DNA of 64,000 nucleotides from Xanthomonas sp. (GCF_017163755.1 NZ_JAFIWC010000007.1:62001-126000); one strand, 5' to 3'; positions 39,117 through 49,868 are shown, counted from the first letter of the stretch. Notes: generated by a model not told the origin, from the sequence alone. Program-made: numbers and translations.

Positions 39117-40405
39117 GCGGCGCCTCCTGCGGAGGCGGCGGGACTCGGGACCCGGGACTCGGGACTCGGGGAAAGCGAAGCGATGGCGCTACGCGCCACC
39201 CCGTTGGAATCGTCTGCTTGCATATGCTTTTGCTCTTGTTCTTGCCGGTTGCGAGTCCCGAGTCCCGAGTCCCGAGTCCCGGCTCCACCACGTCCCGAGT
39301 CCCGAGTCCCGGCTTCTTCCAAAATGATGTCCGCGATGCGCTCGGCCGCATCCGGCTTGGCCAGGGTGCGCGCGGCTTCGGCCATCGCCAGGCGCTTGCC
39401 CGGGTTGGCGAGCAGGTCGCGCAGCACGCCTTGCAGATTGACCGCCAGCGCCTCGTCCTGCTTCAGCAGCACGGCGGCGCCGCGTTCGACCAGGTATTCG
39501 GCGTTGCGGGTCTGGTGGTCGTCCACGGCGGCGGCGAACGGCACCAGCACGCTGCCCACGCCGACCGCGCACAGCTCGGCCAGGGTCGAGGCGCCGGCGC
39601 GGCACACCACCAGGTCGGCCCAGGCGTAGGCGGCGGCCATGTCGGCGATGAACGCTTCGACGCTGGCGGCCACGCCGGCCTGCGCGTACGCCGCCGCGGC
39701 TTCCTCGCGCAGCTTCTCGCCGCACTGGTGGCGCACCTCGACCTGCATCGCCAGCGCCGCCAGCGCGGTCGGCAGCGCCTGGTTCAGCACCCGTGCGCCC
39801 TGGCTGCCGCCGAGCACCAGCAGCCGCACCGCGCCGTCGCGCGCGCGCAGGCGCTGCGCCGGCGGCGCGAGCGCGGCGATTTCCTCGCGCACCGGGTTGC
39901 CCACGGCCTCCTCGCGCGCGGCGAAGCTGCCCGGAAAGCCGGTCAGCACGCGCCGCGCGAAGCGCGACAGCACCTTGTTGGTGAAGCCCGGCGCGCGGTT
40001 CTGTTCGTGCACCAGCAGCGGCAGCTTCAGCAGTCGCGCCGCCATGCCGCCGGGACCGGCGGCGAAACCGCCGAAACTGATCACTGCGCGCGGCGCGCGG
40101 TCGCGCAGGATGAAGCCGGCGGCGCGGATCGCGCGCATCACCCGCAGCGGCGCGCCGAGCAGCGCCAGCTTGCCCTTGCCGCGCAGGCCGCCGATCGCCA
40201 GCGTGTCCAGCGTGATGCCGTGCTGCGGCACCAGCCGCGTCTCCATCGCGCCGTCGGCGCCGAGCCAGGTCACCGGCACGCCGCGCGCGCGCAGCACCTT
40301 GGCCACCGCCAGCGCCGGGAAGATGTGCCCGCCGGTGCCGCCGGCAAGGATCATCACCGGACGCGCCTGGGCGCCGGACGCGGGCTGCGAGACAGTCGCG
40401 CTCAC
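39113..40405 (-). CDS. murG: MurG glycosyltransferase with repeat-encoded C-terminal tail
   Basis: MurG adds GlcNAc to lipid I to form lipid II at the inner face of the membrane. The normal protein is complete by about residue 360: [40 protein letters not shown] and [15 protein letters not shown] with the UDP-sugar site. The 430-residue frame then continues for about 70 residues through a heptamer element: [18 protein letters not shown], then [12 protein letters not shown] and a short end GGAA overlapping the murC start. The GTG start overlaps the ftsW stop. Whether the tail stays on the mature protein is unknown. Confidence 0.95.
   Translation of the reverse strand: MSATVSQPASGAQARPVMILAGGTGGHIFPALAVAKVLRARGVPVTWLGADGAMETRLVPQHGITLDTLAIGGLRGKGKLALLGAPLRVMRAIRAAGFILRDRAPRAVISFGGFAAGPGGMAARLLKLPLLVHEQNRAPGFTNKVLSRFARRVLTGFPGSFAAREEAVGNPVREEIAALAPPAQRLRARDGAVRLLVLGGSQGARVLNQALPTALAALAMQVEVRHQCGEKLREEAAAAYAQAGVAASVEAFIADMAAAYAWADLVVCRAGASTLAELCAVGVGSVLVPFAAAVDDHQTRNAEYLVERGAAVLLKQDEALAVNLQGVLRDLLANPGKRLAMAEAARTLAKPDAAERIADIILEEAGTRDSGRGGAGTRDSGLGTRNRQEQEQKHMQADDSNGVARSAIASLSPSPESRVPSPAASAGGAA
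39139..39312. repeat. Heptamer palindromic element inside the 3' end of murG (GGGACTC type)
   Basis: Forward array of GGGACTC (39139-39170), spacer of about 80 bases, and two reverse arrays of GAGTCCC (39252-39282 and 39292-39312). The spacer includes TATGCTTTTGCTCTTG next to the reverse arrays, a motif shared with other copies. It is translated as MurG residues about 365-422. Confidence 0.92.
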
Positions 40406-41724
40406 GAGATCCTCCCGAACGTCGGTTCCACGCGCGGCTGCATGCGGCTGGTGCCGCGCGCCGGCGAGCTGGCCTGGATCGCCGCGGCCACCGCGCTGGC
40501 GCTGGCGTCGCGCGCGGCCTGCAGGTCGGCGGCGCTGTCCACGGTCTGCGTGGCCACCGGCGCGGCGTCGCTGCGCACCCGCGCCACCTGGCGCTCAGCA
40601 CGGTCCAGTTCGTAGGACACGCGCAGCAGCAGGCCCATCGCCACGCAGGTCATCAGCACGCTGGAGCCGCCGGCCGAGATCAACGGCAGGGTCAGGCCCT
40701 TGGTCGGCAGGATCCCCAGGTTCACCCCGACCGAGACGAAGCTCTGCAGGCTGATCCACAGGCCGATGCCGAAGGCGATGTAGCCGGAGAAGTGGCGCTT
40801 CATCTCCACGCAGCGCATGCCCAGCCAGAACGCGCGCCCGACCAGCAGCGCATACAGCGCCACGATCAGGCACACGCCGACGAAGCCCAGTTCCTCGGCG
40901 ATCACCGAGAAGATGAAGTCGGTGTGCGCCTCGGGCAGGTAGTTGAGCTTCTGCACCGAGCCGCCCAGGCCGACGCCGAACCATTCGCCGCGGCCCACCG
41001 CCATCAGCGCGTTGGACAGCTGGTAGCCGGAACCGAGCTGGTCGGCCCATGGGTCCAGGAACGAGGTGATGCGGCGCAGCCGGTACGGTTCCAGGATCGC
41101 GATGAAGGCGAACACCGGCAGGCCGATCACGATCGGCATCGACATGCGCGGCAGGTTGACCCCGCCCAGCACCAGCATGCCGGCGGTGATCGCCAGCAGC
41201 AGCGTGGAGGAGCCGAAGTCCGGCTGCATCAGCAGCAGGGCGACCAGCGCCACGGCCACGCCCAGCGGCTTGAGCATCGCCGGCCAGGTCGCGTTGACCT
41301 CGTCGCGGAAGCGCACCAGGTAGCTGGACAGCCACACGATGTACAGCACCTTCACCGCTTCGACGGTCTGGAACTTGGAGATGCCCAGGTTGATCCAGCG
41401 CCGCGCGCCGTTGACGCTGCTGCCCAGGCCGGGCACGAACACCACGATCAGCAGCGCGAAGCAGGCCAGCAGCAACAGCTGGTTGTACTGCTCGATGTTC
41501 TTCAGCTCCGTGCGCATGGTCCAGAACGCCAGGCCGATGCCGATGCCGAGGAACAGCAGGTGCCGGGTCAGGTAGTAGAACGGGCTGACGGTCAGCTCGA
41601 TCGAACTGGAACCGACCATCACCACGCCCAGCGAGGCCAGCGCCACCGCGGCGCCGAGCAGCCACGGATCGTAGCGGCCGCCGATGGCGTCCAGTCGGGT
41701 GGCCTGGCGCGCGGTCTCGTTCAT
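40402..41724 (-). CDS. ftsW: Peptidoglycan polymerase FtsW (SEDS family)
   Basis: 440 residues with about ten membrane segments. FtsW polymerises lipid II at the septum with FtsI. SEDS hallmarks seen are [64 protein letters not shown] and [14 protein letters not shown]. The catalytic-type Asp lies in the large periplasmic loop region after EAHTD. The ATG overlaps the mraY stop by one base (TGATG). In most dcw clusters murD stands between mraY and ftsW; here it is missing. The C-terminal 70 residues are Ala/Arg-rich and cytoplasmic. Confidence 0.97.
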   Translation of the reverse strand: MNETARQATRLDAIGGRYDPWLLGAAVALASLGVVMVGSSSIELTVSPFYYLTRHLLFLGIGIGLAFWTMRTELKNIEQYNQLLLLACFALLIVVFVPGLGSSVNGARRWINLGISKFQTVEAVKVLYIVWLSSYLVRFRDEVNATWPAMLKPLGVAVALVALLLMQPDFGSSTLLLAITAGMLVLGGVNLPRMSMPIVIGLPVFAFIAILEPYRLRRITSFLDPWADQLGSGYQLSNALMAVGRGEWFGVGLGGSVQKLNYLPEAHTDFIFSVIAEELGFVGVCLIVALYALLVGRAFWLGMRCVEMKRHFSGYIAFGIGLWISLQSFVSVGVNLGILPTKGLTLPLISAGGSSVLMTCVAMGLLLRVSYELDRAERQVARVRSDAAPVATQTVDSAADLQAARDASASAVAAAIQASSPARGTSRMQPRVEPTFGRIS

Positions 41725-42809
41725 CAGCGCACCTTCAACGTGGCCAGGCCGACCAGCACCAGCACCACCGAGATGATCCAGAAGCGCACGATCACCCGCG
41801 GCTCCGGCCAGCCCTTCAGTTCGAAGTGGTGGTGGATCGGCGCCATGCGGAACACGCGCTTGCCGGTGAGCTTGAACGAGGCGACCTGGATCATCACCGA
41901 CAGCGTCTCGACCACGAACACGCCGCCCATGATCACCAGCACCAGTTCCTGGCGCACGATCACCGCGATGGTGCCCAGCACCGCGCCCAGCGCCAGCGCG
42001 CCGATGTCGCCCATGAACACCATCGCCGGGTAGGTGTTGAACCACAGGAAGCCCAGCCCCGCGCCGGCGATCGCCGCGCAGATGATGACCAGTTCGCCGG
42101 CGCCGGGAATGGCCGGGATCTTCAGGTATTCGGAGAACACCATGTTGCCCGACGCATAGGCGAACACGCCCAGCGCGCAGGCCACCAGCACCGTGGGCAT
42201 GATCGCCAGCCCGTCCAGGCCGTCGGTCAGGTTCACCGCGTTGGAGAAGCCGACGATCCAGAAGTAGGCGATGGCGACGAAGCTGATCCCGGCCAGCGGC
42301 AGCGCGATCGCCTTGAACATGGGGATGTAGAAGGTGATCGCCGCCGGCACGTCGGCGGTGTAGTACAGGAACAGGCCCGCGGCCAGGCCGAAGATCGACT
42401 GCAGCAGGTATTTCCAGCGCGACTTCAGCCCGTTGGGATCGCGGCGCACGATCTTGATCCAGTCGTCGTACCAGCCGATCACGCCGAAGGCGATCATCAC
42501 CGCCAGCACCAGCCACACGTAGCGGTTGCGCAGGTCGCCCCACAGCAGCACCGACAGCAGCACGGTGATCAGGATCATCGACCCGCCCATGGTCGGCGTG
42601 CCGGCCTTGGAGAAGTGGGTCTGCGGGCCGTCCTGGCGGATCGGCTGGCCGCCCTTGAACTGCGCCAGCTTGCGGATCACCGCCGGCCCCAGCCACAGTG
42701 ACAGGAACAGCGAGGTCAACGCGGCGAGGATGCCGCGGAAGGTCAGATAGCCGAACAGCCCGAACAGGCTCTCCAGCTGCTGCAGCCAACGGGTCAGTTC
42801 AAGCAGCAT
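41724..42809 (-). CDS. mraY: Phospho-N-acetylmuramoyl-pentapeptide transferase
   Basis: 361 residues, ten membrane helices; transfers phospho-MurNAc-pentapeptide to undecaprenyl phosphate, giving lipid I. Conserved cytoplasmic motifs are [27 protein letters not shown] with the Asp pair, [14 protein letters not shown], and [15 protein letters not shown]. Length and ends match the family. Its start overlaps the murF end by 11 bases, and it runs straight into ftsW. Confidence 0.98.
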   Translation of the reverse strand: MLLELTRWLQQLESLFGLFGYLTFRGILAALTSLFLSLWLGPAVIRKLAQFKGGQPIRQDGPQTHFSKAGTPTMGGSMILITVLLSVLLWGDLRNRYVWLVLAVMIAFGVIGWYDDWIKIVRRDPNGLKSRWKYLLQSIFGLAAGLFLYYTADVPAAITFYIPMFKAIALPLAGISFVAIAYFWIVGFSNAVNLTDGLDGLAIMPTVLVACALGVFAYASGNMVFSEYLKIPAIPGAGELVIICAAIAGAGLGFLWFNTYPAMVFMGDIGALALGAVLGTIAVIVRQELVLVIMGGVFVVETLSVMIQVASFKLTGKRVFRMAPIHHHFELKGWPEPRVIVRFWIISVVLVLVGLATLKVR

Positions 42810-44364
42810 GCGGCGTCTCCTCCCCGTGCGCCAGCAGCGCGCTCACGATCCGGTCCATGGCGCTGCCGCGGGAGCCTTTGACCAGGATCGTGGCCGGGAC
42901 TCGGGACTCGGGACTCAGTGAAGCCGGGACTCGGGACTCGGGACTCGGGACTCGTAAAGGCGCAGCGCCATCTGCCGCCGCACCGGTGTTCTCATGCATC
43001 TGCTCTGGTTCCTGCTCTTGATTCCGCTGTTCCCGAGTCCCCAGTCCCGAGTCCCGAGTCCCGGCAACCGCGGCGATATCGCGCTGCAACGCCGCCACCA
43101 ACGCCGCATGGCTGTCGAACACCCGGCCGTTCTCGCCGAAGGCCTGCGCGGCGATGGCGCTGAGTTCGCCCAGCGCGTACAGCCGGGTCAGGCCTGCGTC
43201 GCGCGCGCGGCGGCCGCCGCTGGCGTGCAGCGCCTCGGCCTCGGCGCCGAGCTCGCGCATGTCGCCGAGCACCAGCCAGCGTTCGCCGCCGGCCGCGGCC
43301 AGCGCGTCGATCGCCGCGGCCAGCGAGCCGGGGTTGGCGTTGTAGCTGTCGTCGATCAGCACCGCGCCGCCCGGCAGCGTGTGCGCGATCTGCCGCCCGG
43401 GCACCGGGCGCACCTGCGCCAGCCCGGCCACGATCAGCGCCGGCGCCACGTCCAGCGCCAGCGCCAGCGACGCGGCGGCCAGCGCGTTCATCAGGTTGTG
43501 CCGGCCCGGCAGCGGCAACGTCGCCTCCGCCTCGCCCTGCGGGGTGACCAGCACGAACTGCGAACGGTCCGCATGCATGCGCAGCTGCGTGGCGGTGACC
43601 TCGGCGCTGGCCTGCAGGCCGAAGCGCAGCAGCCGCGGCGCCACCGGCGACTGCAGGCGCTGTTCGAACCACAGCCCGAACGCGTCGTCGGCATTGATCA
43701 CCGCGGTGCCGTCGGCCGGCAGCGCGGCGTAGATCGCGCCCTTGGTCTGGGCCACGCCGAGCAGGCTGCCCATGCGCTCCAGGTGCGCCGGGGCGACGTT
43801 GTTCACCAGCGCCACGTGCGGGGCGACGATGTCGGTCAGGTAGGCGATGTCGCCCGGCTTGCCGGCGCCCATCTCGTAGATCGCGTAGTCGGCGTCGTCC
43901 GGCGCCTCGATCACCGCCAGCGGCAGGCCGATCTCGTTGTTGCGGTTGCCCGGGTTGGCGTAGACGCTGCCGCCGCGCACGCGGCAGGCGTGCTGCAGGA
44001 TCGCCAGCAGCAGCGCCTTGACACTGGTCTTGCCGTTGCTGCCGGTGATCGCGGCCACGCGGGTGGCGCGGTCGCGCTGCATGCCGGCGGCGATCCGCGC
44101 CAGCGCCAGCTGGCTGTCGGCGACCAGGATCTGCGGCAGCTCGATCTCCAGCAGCAGGCGCTCGACCAGCAGCGCGCCGGCGCCGCGCAGCGCGGCGTCG
44201 GCGGCGAAGTCGTGGCCGTCGAAGCGCTCGCCGCGCAGCGCCACGTACAGGCTGCCGGGCGCCAGCGCGCGGGTGTCGTGGGCGATCGCGTCGATCGCCG
44301 CGTCGTCGCCGTGCAGCTCGCCGCCGGCCCAGTGCGCGATCAGCGACAGCGGAAGACGTTTCAT
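42799..44364 (-). CDS. murF: MurF ligase interrupted in frame by a heptamer element
   Basis: Adds D-Ala-D-Ala to the UDP-MurNAc-tripeptide. 521 residues instead of the usual ~455. Standard parts are complete: [15 protein letters not shown] (P-loop), [42 protein letters not shown] and VLGDMRELG. At about residue 434 the sequence IAAVA runs into [12 protein letters not shown], a Gln/Glu-rich stretch and PESRVPS repeats, some 57 residues encoded by the element. Then the conserved MurF C-terminus resumes with [20 protein letters not shown]. The insert therefore lies inside the third domain, in frame, in an essential gene. The start overlaps the murE stop. Confidence 0.95.
   Translation of the reverse strand: MKRLPLSLIAHWAGGELHGDDAAIDAIAHDTRALAPGSLYVALRGERFDGHDFAADAALRGAGALLVERLLLEIELPQILVADSQLALARIAAGMQRDRATRVAAITGSNGKTSVKALLLAILQHACRVRGGSVYANPGNRNNEIGLPLAVIEAPDDADYAIYEMGAGKPGDIAYLTDIVAPHVALVNNVAPAHLERMGSLLGVAQTKGAIYAALPADGTAVINADDAFGLWFEQRLQSPVAPRLLRFGLQASAEVTATQLRMHADRSQFVLVTPQGEAEATLPLPGRHNLMNALAAASLALALDVAPALIVAGLAQVRPVPGRQIAHTLPGGAVLIDDSYNANPGSLAAAIDALAAAGGERWLVLGDMRELGAEAEALHASGGRRARDAGLTRLYALGELSAIAAQAFGENGRVFDSHAALVAALQRDIAAVAGTRDSGLGTREQRNQEQEPEQMHENTGAAADGAAPLRVPSPESRVPASLSPESRVPATILVKGSRGSAMDRIVSALLAHGEETPHAA
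42894..43064. repeat. Heptamer palindromic element inserted in murF (GGGACTC type)
   Basis: Two forward arrays (42894-42917 and 42924-42954) and one reverse array (43032-43064) surround a spacer of about 77 bases. The spacer has CATCTGCTCTGGTTCCTGCT, similar to the core of the murG copy. It corresponds to MurF residues about 434-491, upstream of the conserved C-terminal motif. Confidence 0.93.
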
Positions 44365-45830
44365 CGCCGTGCCTCCAGCGCCTTGGCGGCGACCTGGGTA
44401 TCGTCGAACGGATGCTTGATACCTGCGATCTCCTGGTACGGCTCGTGGCCCTTGCCGGCGACCAGCACGATGTCCTCGCCCGCGGCCTGGGCGATGGCCT
44501 GGGCGATGGCCTGCGCGCGGTCGCGCTGCACGATCGCCGCCTGCGGGCGGTCGAAGCCGGCGAGGATGTCGGCGACGATGCGGTCGCCGTCCTCGCCGCG
44601 CGGGTTGTCGTCGGTGACCACGACCACGTCGGCCAGGCGCTGCGCGATCGCCGCCATCTGCGGACGTTTGCCGCTGTCGCGCTCGCCGCCGCAGCCGAAC
44701 ACGCACAGCAGCCGGCCCTGCACGTGCCCGCGCAGGCTGCCCAGCGCCTGTTCCAGCGCGTCGGGGGTGTGCGCGTAGTCGATCACCACCAGCGGCTGCC
44801 CCGGCTCGCCGCCGAGCCGGTTCATGCGGCCGTGGATCGGCTGCAGCTGCGACAGCGTCGCGGCGATGTGCGCCGGCGCCACGTCCAGCGCGTGCAGCGC
44901 GCCGGCCACCGCCAGCAGGTTGTCGACGTTGAAGCGGCCGAGCAGCGCCGAGCGCACCGGATGCCGCGCATCGCCCACGCACAGCTCGAAGGCGATGCCG
45001 CGCGCGTCCAGGCGCAGCGCCTCGCTGCGCAGCGTCGCGCCGGCCTGGCCGCGCGAGCTGACGCCGATGCGCTGCAGCGCCGGGTCCAGCCGCGCGAACA
45101 GCGCGCGGCCGAACTCGTCGTCCAGGTTCACCACCGCCGACTTCAGCCCGGGCGTGGCGAACAGGCGCGCCTTGGCCGCGCCGTAGCCGGCCATGTCGCC
45201 GTGGTAGTCGAGATGGTCGCGGGTGAGGTTGGTGAACACCGCGACGTCGAAATGCACCGCGTCCACCCGCCCCTGCTGCAGCGCGTGCGAACTCACTTCC
45301 ATCGCCACCGCCTGCGCGCCGCCGTCGCGCAGCTGCGCCAGCAGCGCATGCACCTGCAGCACCAGCGGGGTGGTGAAACCGGTCGGCACCACCTCGCCGT
45401 ACAGACCCACGCCCAGCGTGCCGATGCTGCCGCTGCGCGTGCCCAGGCGCTGCCAGGCCTGCGCGAGCAGCTGCACGGTGGAGGTCTTGCCGTTGGTGCC
45501 GGTCACCCCGACCATCGTCATCGTCTGCGACGGGTGGCCATGGAACTGGTCGGCCATCGCGCCCATGCGCGCGCGCAGCCCGGGCACCGCGATCGCATCG
45601 GCCGGCGGCGCGAGCTCGGCCGGCGCCGGCGGCTCGAACAGGATCGCCGCCGCGCCCTGCACGCGCGCCTGTTCGACGAAACCCAGCCCATGCGCGCCGA
45701 AGCCGGCGATGGCCACGAAGGCATCGCCCGGCTGCACCTGGCGGCTGTCCATCACCAGCCCGGACACCTGCGCATCGCGGTCCAGCGCCAGGTCCGGCAG
45801 CAACTGCGACAAGGCCATCGCCCGGCTCAC
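44361..45830 (-). CDS. murE: UDP-MurNAc-L-Ala-D-Glu--meso-diaminopimelate ligase
   Basis: 489 residues; adds meso-DAP to the UDP-MurNAc-dipeptide. The Mur ligase P-loop is [16 protein letters not shown], followed by [29 protein letters not shown], the DAP-selective DDNPRGED motif ([12 protein letters not shown]) and the C-terminal [12 protein letters not shown]. The DNPR motif fits meso-DAP, not Lys. The GTG start (MSRAMAL) overlaps the ftsI stop in GTGA; an ATG four codons later is the alternative. Confidence 0.97.
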   Translation of the reverse strand: MSRAMALSQLLPDLALDRDAQVSGLVMDSRQVQPGDAFVAIAGFGAHGLGFVEQARVQGAAAILFEPPAPAELAPPADAIAVPGLRARMGAMADQFHGHPSQTMTMVGVTGTNGKTSTVQLLAQAWQRLGTRSGSIGTLGVGLYGEVVPTGFTTPLVLQVHALLAQLRDGGAQAVAMEVSSHALQQGRVDAVHFDVAVFTNLTRDHLDYHGDMAGYGAAKARLFATPGLKSAVVNLDDEFGRALFARLDPALQRIGVSSRGQAGATLRSEALRLDARGIAFELCVGDARHPVRSALLGRFNVDNLLAVAGALHALDVAPAHIAATLSQLQPIHGRMNRLGGEPGQPLVVIDYAHTPDALEQALGSLRGHVQGRLLCVFGCGGERDSGKRPQMAAIAQRLADVVVVTDDNPRGEDGDRIVADILAGFDRPQAAIVQRDRAQAIAQAIAQAAGEDIVLVAGKGHEPYQEIAGIKHPFDDTQVAAKALEARR

Positions 45831-47683
45831 TGGCGCACCTCCTGCAGCGGCGCCGGCAGCGGCGCGGCGGCGGCGCGCGCGCTGGGCAGCGCCGCGTCCA
45901 CTTCCATCGCCGCGTCGGGCACGCTGGCCGGGTCCGGCTCGACCGCTGCCGGCGGCGGCGCATGGCCGCTCTTGCCGGCGGCCTGCGCCGCCAGCCACGC
46001 CTGGATGTCGTCCGGCGGCACGTCCATCAGCCGCAGCGCGCCTTCCATCACGTTGTGGAACACCGGCGCGGAGACCAGGCCGCCGTAGTACTTGGCGCCC
46101 TGCGGATCGTTGATGACGATGACCGTGGCGAAGCGCGGCTTGGTCGCCGGCACCAGGCCGGCGAACAGCGAGTTGTAGTGGCCGCGCTCGTAGCCGCCCG
46201 GCCCGGTCTTGCGCGCGGTGCCGGTCTTGCCAGCGACGTGGTAGCCCAGGATCGCCGCGCCCTTGGCGCCGCCCTGGGTCACCACCGTCTCCATCATCGC
46301 CACCACCTGCTTGGCCACCTCCGGCTGCAGCACGTCCTGGGTTTCCTCGTGCTGGCCCTTGACGAAGGTCGGCGTCACCAGCTTGCCGCCGTTGCCGAGC
46401 GCGCAATAGGCGCGCGCGATCTGCAGCGGCGTCACCGACAGGCCGTAGCCGTAGGACATCGTGGTCTTGGACGGGCCGCTCCAGCGCGCCGGCTGCAGCA
46501 CCACGCCGGCCGACTCGCCCGGAAAGCCGCTGTGCGGCGCCGTGCCGTAGCCGAAGTTGCGGATCGACTGGTAGAAGGTCTGGTCCGGCACCTTGGCCGC
46601 GATCTTGGCCGCGCCGATGTTGGAACTGCGGGTGATCACCCCGGTCACGTTGAGCACGCCGTTGTTGCGCGGCACGTCGCGGATGGTGAAGCGGCCCACG
46701 GCCATGTAGCCGGGGTTGGTGTCGACCACGGTGTCCTTGGTCACCACGCCGGCGGTCAGCGCGGTGGCCACCGTCAGCGGCTTCATCGTCGAACCCGGCT
46801 CCACCAGGTCGGTGACCGCGCGGTTGCGGCGCGCGTCGGAATTGATGCCGCTGACCGAGTTCGGGTTGTAGGTCGGCAGGTTGACCATCGCCATGATCTC
46901 GCCGGTGGCCACGTCCATCACCACGATCGAACCGCCGGCGGCCTTGTTCTCGATCAGCGCGTTGCGCAGCTCCTTGTAGGCCAGGAACTGGATGCGGCGG
47001 TCGATGCTCAGGGTCAGGTCCTTGCCCGGCTCGGCCGGCTTGACCAGATCGATGCTCTCCACGATCGCGCCCTTGCGGTCGCGGATCACGCGCTTGGAGC
47101 CGGGCTTGCCGCGCAGCCATTCGTCGAACGCCAGCTCCAGCCCTTCCTGGCCGCGGTCGTCGATGTTGGTGAAGCCCAGCACGTGCGCCATCGCCTCGCC
47201 CTGCGGGTAGAAGCGGCGGAACTCACGCTGCGAGAACACCCCGGGAATGCCCAGCGCGACCACCGCATGCGCCTTGTCCGGGTTGATCCGGCGCTTGAGG
47301 TACATGAACTCCTTGTCGGCCTTCTGCGACAGCTTGGCGGTCAGCTCGTCGGCCGGCAGCTCCAGCGCCTGCGCCAGCTGCGGGATGCGGTCGGGGCTGC
47401 GCAGCAGCTCCTGCGGGTTGACCCAGATCGACTCCACCGGCGTGGACACCGCCAGCGGCTCGCCGTTGCGGTCGGTGATCATGCCGCGCGAGGTGGCGAT
47501 CGGCAGTTCGCGCAGGTAGCGCGCCTCGCCCTGGCGCTGGTAGAAGTCGCTGTTGACCAGCTGCACGTAGGCGGCGCGGCCGATCAGCGTCACCGAGCAC
47601 AGGCCCAGCGCCGCGCCGACCAGCATCAGCCGGCCGCGCAGGTTGAAGTGGCTGCGGGAACGGTTGCGGCCGGTCTTGTTCAT
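45827..47683 (-). CDS. ftsI: Septal transpeptidase PBP3
   Basis: 618 residues. Cytoplasmic tail, one membrane helix ([20 protein letters not shown], residues 19-38), the pedestal domain from [16 protein letters not shown], and the transpeptidase domain with all three motifs: EPGSTMKP (active-site Ser, near residue 296), SSN and GKTGTARK. FtsI cross-links septal peptidoglycan as partner of FtsW. The C-terminal 50 residues after about 570 are Ala/Pro-rich and unusual but not related to the heptamer arrays. The ATG overlaps the ftsL stop. Confidence 0.98.
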   Translation of the reverse strand: MNKTGRNRSRSHFNLRGRLMLVGAALGLCSVTLIGRAAYVQLVNSDFYQRQGEARYLRELPIATSRGMITDRNGEPLAVSTPVESIWVNPQELLRSPDRIPQLAQALELPADELTAKLSQKADKEFMYLKRRINPDKAHAVVALGIPGVFSQREFRRFYPQGEAMAHVLGFTNIDDRGQEGLELAFDEWLRGKPGSKRVIRDRKGAIVESIDLVKPAEPGKDLTLSIDRRIQFLAYKELRNALIENKAAGGSIVVMDVATGEIMAMVNLPTYNPNSVSGINSDARRNRAVTDLVEPGSTMKPLTVATALTAGVVTKDTVVDTNPGYMAVGRFTIRDVPRNNGVLNVTGVITRSSNIGAAKIAAKVPDQTFYQSIRNFGYGTAPHSGFPGESAGVVLQPARWSGPSKTTMSYGYGLSVTPLQIARAYCALGNGGKLVTPTFVKGQHEETQDVLQPEVAKQVVAMMETVVTQGGAKGAAILGYHVAGKTGTARKTGPGGYERGHYNSLFAGLVPATKPRFATVIVINDPQGAKYYGGLVSAPVFHNVMEGALRLMDVPPDDIQAWLAAQAAGKSGHAPPPAAVEPDPASVPDAAMEVDAALPSARAAAAPLPAPLQEVRQ

Positions 47684-47943
47684 GGCCGCACCACGACGAT
47701 GTCGCCGGTCTCGGGGAACTTCATCCCCAGCCGCTCGCGCGCGACCTGGTCGACGCGGTTGCTCTCGGCCCAGGTCGCCTGCTCCAGCTGCAGCCGGCCG
47801 AATTCGATGTTCAGCTCGTCGCGGTCGTGCTCCAGCCGCGACAGCTCCACGAACAGCTGGCGATGGCGGTGGCGCATGTACACCACGCCGATCGCCGAGG
47901 CGACGGTGCAGGCGAGCAGGATGACGAGCAGCAGGCGGCTCAT
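47680..47943 (-). CDS. ftsL: Cell division protein FtsL
   Basis: 87 residues with the expected layout of FtsL: one membrane helix at the N-terminus ([19 protein letters not shown]) and a periplasmic leucine-zipper-like helix ([20 protein letters not shown]). It forms the FtsQLB complex with FtsQ and FtsB and activates FtsWI. It lies between rsmH and ftsI, the canonical place, and overlaps both (ATGA at each side). Confidence 0.93.
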   Translation of the reverse strand: MSRLLLVILLACTVASAIGVVYMRHRHRQLFVELSRLEHDRDELNIEFGRLQLEQATWAESNRVDQVARERLGMKFPETGDIVVVRP

Positions 47944-49088
47944 GGCGCGCTCCCGTGGAGCGGCGCCGGGACTCGGGACTCGGGACTCGGGACTCGTGAA
48001 AAGCTCAACCCGCGCGCCGACCGATCACTGCTGCTGTTGCTTCCACCGGGTCCCGAGTCGCGAGTCCCGAGTCCCGAGCTCCTGTCGGGTCCCGAGTCCC
48101 GGGTCCCGAGTCCCGGCTCTCCCAGCTTCTCGGCCACCCGCAGCACCGCGCTGCGCGCGCGCGGGTTGGCGGCCAGTTCGTCGGCGTCGGCCTTGATCGC
48201 GCCGCCGTGCAGTTGCAGCGTCGGCACGAACGCCTGCGCTTCGGGCAGGCGGCGATTGCTCGGCGGGGCCTTGGCGTGGCGGTTCATGAACTGCTTGACG
48301 ATGCGGTCTTCCAGCGAGTGGAAGCTGATCACCGCCAGCCGGCCGCCGGGCCGGAGCTTGGCCAGCGCCGCGTCCAGCCCGGCTTGCAGATCGGCCAGCT
48401 CGCGGTTGATGTGGATGCGGATGGCCTGGAAGCTGCGCGTGGCCGGGTGGATCTTCTCGCCGCGAGGCATCACCGAGGCGATCAGCTCGGCCAGCTGCGC
48501 GGTGCGGGTCAGCGGCTGCTCGGCGCGGCGGGCCACGATCGCGCGCGCGATGCGCCGGCTCATGCGCTCCTCGCCGTAGGTCCACAGCACGTCGGCGATG
48601 TCGCGCTCGTCGGCGCGCGCCAGCCACTGCGCGGCGCTTTCGCCGCTGTCCGGGTCCATGCGCATGTCCAGCGGGCCGTCCTTGCCGAAGCTGAAGCCGC
48701 GTTCGGCCACGTCCAGCTGCGGCGAGGACACGCCCAGGTCGAACAGCACGCCGTCCAGCCCGTTCGCCGCGTCCCACTGCCCCAGCTCGGCAAAGCTGCC
48801 GCGGTGGATCGTCACGCGCGCATCGCCACCGAACCCATGTTCGGCTTCCGCGATCGCCTCGGGATCCTTGTCCATCAGCAGCAGCCGGCCTCCTGGGCCG
48901 AGTCGTTGCAGCACCCCGCGCGCGTGTCCGCCACGCCCGAACGTGCCATCCAGATAGATTCCGTTTTCGATCACCTGCAGCCCGTCCATGACCTGCGCGA
49001 ACAACACCGGCAAGTGCGCCGCCGGCGGTTGCGTCCCCGGGAGGTGACCGGCCTGCGCCTGCCCGCGCATCCGGACACCCCGGCTCAC
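47940..49088 (-). CDS. rsmH: 16S rRNA m4C1402 methyltransferase with repeat-encoded tail
   Basis: RsmH (MraW) methylates N4 of C1402 in 16S rRNA with SAM. The catalytic domain is normal: [15 protein letters not shown] (SAM site), [45 protein letters not shown]. After the usual C-terminus ([15 protein letters not shown], about residue 318) some 60 residues come from a heptamer element: [13 protein letters not shown], a Ser-rich stretch and [14 protein letters not shown]. 382 residues versus about 320 in the family. The GTG start overlaps the mraZ stop; an ATG at 49070 is also possible. Confidence 0.94.
   Translation of the reverse strand: MSRGVRMRGQAQAGHLPGTQPPAAHLPVLFAQVMDGLQVIENGIYLDGTFGRGGHARGVLQRLGPGGRLLLMDKDPEAIAEAEHGFGGDARVTIHRGSFAELGQWDAANGLDGVLFDLGVSSPQLDVAERGFSFGKDGPLDMRMDPDSGESAAQWLARADERDIADVLWTYGEERMSRRIARAIVARRAEQPLTRTAQLAELIASVMPRGEKIHPATRSFQAIRIHINRELADLQAGLDAALAKLRPGGRLAVISFHSLEDRIVKQFMNRHAKAPPSNRRLPEAQAFVPTLQLHGGAIKADADELAANPRARSAVLRVAEKLGEPGLGTRDSGPDRSSGLGTRDSGPGGSNSSSDRSARGLSFSRVPSPESRVPAPLHGSAP
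47966..48116. repeat. Heptamer palindromic element inside the 3' end of rsmH (GGGACTC type)
   Basis: Forward array 47966-47996, spacer of about 50 bases (CTGCTGCTGTTGCTTCC near its right end), reverse arrays 48047-48078 and 48086-48116. Translated as RsmH residues about 325-374. Confidence 0.92.
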
Positions 49089-49531
49089 AACTTCAGGTCG
49101 AGCAACCCATCGCTCAGATCCTCGTCAGACAGCGTCTGCTGGATCAGTGCGCGATGAGCCTGCTCGCTCCACAATTCGAACTTGTCGCCCATGCCAAGCA
49201 GCACGGCGCGCTTCTCGATGCCGACCGCGGCACGGTGGCTCGGCGGGATGGTGATGCGGCTGTTGGCGTCCAGCTCCAGCGCGGCCGACGAACCGACCAG
49301 CTTCTGCTGCAGGACCCGCACCACGCGCTGGGTGTTGGGCTTGGCCATGACGTCGTCACGGACCCGCTCCCACTCCTTCTCCGCGTACAGCCACAGGCAG
49401 CCGGCCTCGAACGGGTTGTAGGTCAGCACCAGGCGATTGCCGCTCGCACGCGCGACGAGGTCGCGGTACGCGGTGGGAACCGCCATACGCCCCTTGTCGT
49501 CCACTGTGATCGCGGTCTCGCCTTGAAACAC
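49085..49531 (-). CDS. mraZ: MraZ transcriptional regulator of the dcw cluster
   Basis: 148 residues with two SpoVT/AbrB-like halves ([17 protein letters not shown] and [17 protein letters not shown]). MraZ forms rings, binds repeated TGGGN-type boxes before its own gene and regulates the dcw cluster. It is the first gene of the cluster here. The start is a GTG ([12 protein letters not shown] in frame), as the family N-terminus demands. Candidate boxes lie 40-64 bases upstream. Confidence 0.96.
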   Translation of the reverse strand: MFQGETAITVDDKGRMAVPTAYRDLVARASGNRLVLTYNPFEAGCLWLYAEKEWERVRDDVMAKPNTQRVVRVLQQKLVGSSAALELDANSRITIPPSHRAAVGIEKRAVLLGMGDKFELWSEQAHRALIQQTLSDEDLSDGLLDLKL

Positions 49532-49570
49532 GACGCCTACACCTTTCCAAATCCGCCTGGGCGGTCATTG

Positions 49571-49595
49571 AACCACGAAAAACCACAAAAACCCC
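49571..49595 (-). promoter_or_regulatory. Candidate MraZ boxes
   Basis: On the minus strand three boxes GGGGT, TGGTT and TGGTT are separated by 5 bases each, a strict 10-base period, at 49591-49595, 49581-49585 and 49571-49575. MraZ boxes in other bacteria are G-rich pentamers with the same spacing. They sit 40-64 bases before the mraZ GTG, where the promoter should be. Confidence 0.65.
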
Positions 49596-49712
49596 GGTTT
49601 TCCCTCAGGTGCCCACCTTAGCAGCGCGCAAAAGGTTGTCAACAACTTTGCGACCCACAAATCGCCTGCCGCATCAATGGCTTGCGCCGTTCTTTAGAGA
49701 CTTGTTCAAAGC

Positions 49713-49721
49713 TTATCCACA
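49713..49721 (+). promoter_or_regulatory. DnaA box in the mraZ upstream region
   Basis: TTATCCACA is a perfect match to the strict DnaA box consensus, located 180 bases upstream of the mraZ start. A single box in a 64-kb GC-rich window is not common by chance, but a role in dcw control is speculation. Confidence 0.5.
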
Positions 49722-49868
49722 AGTTGCTGTTTCGTCTCATATTTTGAGATTGGGCTGAAATTCAGGGGTGTGTACGGGCCGTTAAGGCGACGCCCCGCCG
49801 CCGCCCTCCGGTTTCGCCGGCCGCCAGCGGACTGCGCAAAGCCGGCACAAGAACGGCACAATCGCGGC

